19,204 nucleotides of DNA from Pseudomonadota bacterium (GTDB lineage Bacteria; Pseudomonadota; Gammaproteobacteria; Legionellales; Legionellaceae). Where the stretch lies: positions 1 through 19,204 of the forward strand of contig JAKBCM010000006.1 in NCBI GenBank assembly GCA_021807845.1, given 5' to 3'. Both the position numbers and the translations under genes were made by a program. The notes beneath the pieces are model-generated. The model was given only the letters and a program-made list of their open reading frames with translations, searched no databases and was not told where the DNA came from. Positions 19,197 to 19,204 of this stretch are shown one piece after another (position 1 is the stretch's first letter; each line of letters starts with the position of its first letter).

Positions 19197-19204
19197 TAGT
19201 TTTA

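Overview
The window is an ordinary but informative housekeeping segment of a fairly AT-rich gammaproteobacterial chromosome. The protein motifs (separate nuoD, NuoG without the extra N7 cysteine set) and the junction of a nuo operon with the initiator tRNA-rimP-nusA-infB operon resemble what I recall of Legionella and relatives (Legionellales). That assignment is from memory, not from a search. Every real gene is on the + strand.

Region 1 (1-12848) is the distal part of the respiratory complex I operon: nuoD (5' end cut by the window), nuoE, F, G, H, I, J, K, L, M and N. Genes overlap or lie within about 20 nt of each other, as in one polycistronic transcript. All iron-sulphur ligands of N1a, N3, N1b, N4, N5, N6a and N6b can be seen. 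The acidic and basic residues expected for proton translocation in NuoK, NuoL, NuoM and NuoN are present, so the enzyme looks intact. The nuo promoter and nuoA-C lie upstream of the window.

Region 2 (12849-13111) is a short regulatory gap. It holds a hairpin behind nuoN, a well-spaced sigma-70 promoter with a GC-rich discriminator, an initiator tRNA (anticodon CAT, encoded CCA) and a strong intrinsic terminator before rimP. The tRNA has a U1.U72 mismatch where E. coli has C1.A72.

Region 3 (13112-18972) is the translation/transcription-factor operon rimP-nusA-infB-rbfA-truB (30S maturation, antitermination, initiation factor IF2, 16S maturation, tRNA pseudouridine-55 synthesis). It is the classical enterobacterial order. 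An 87-nt gap with a 10-bp hairpin separates nusA from infB. IF2 has a linker split into a purely acidic and then a basic block.

Region 4 (18973-19204) has no recognised gene. In many gammaproteobacteria rpsO follows truB here; instead there is a 9-bp inverted repeat, a 16-codon ORF with a good Shine-Dalgarno sequence and a TTGACA element behind an AT-rich tract at the very edge, suggesting a new transcription unit starts just beyond the window.

I found no mobile element, CRISPR array, defence locus or clearly novel system. The points most worth a second look are the initiator tRNA mismatch, the terminator between tRNA and rimP, the nusA-infB hairpin and the truB-distal region.
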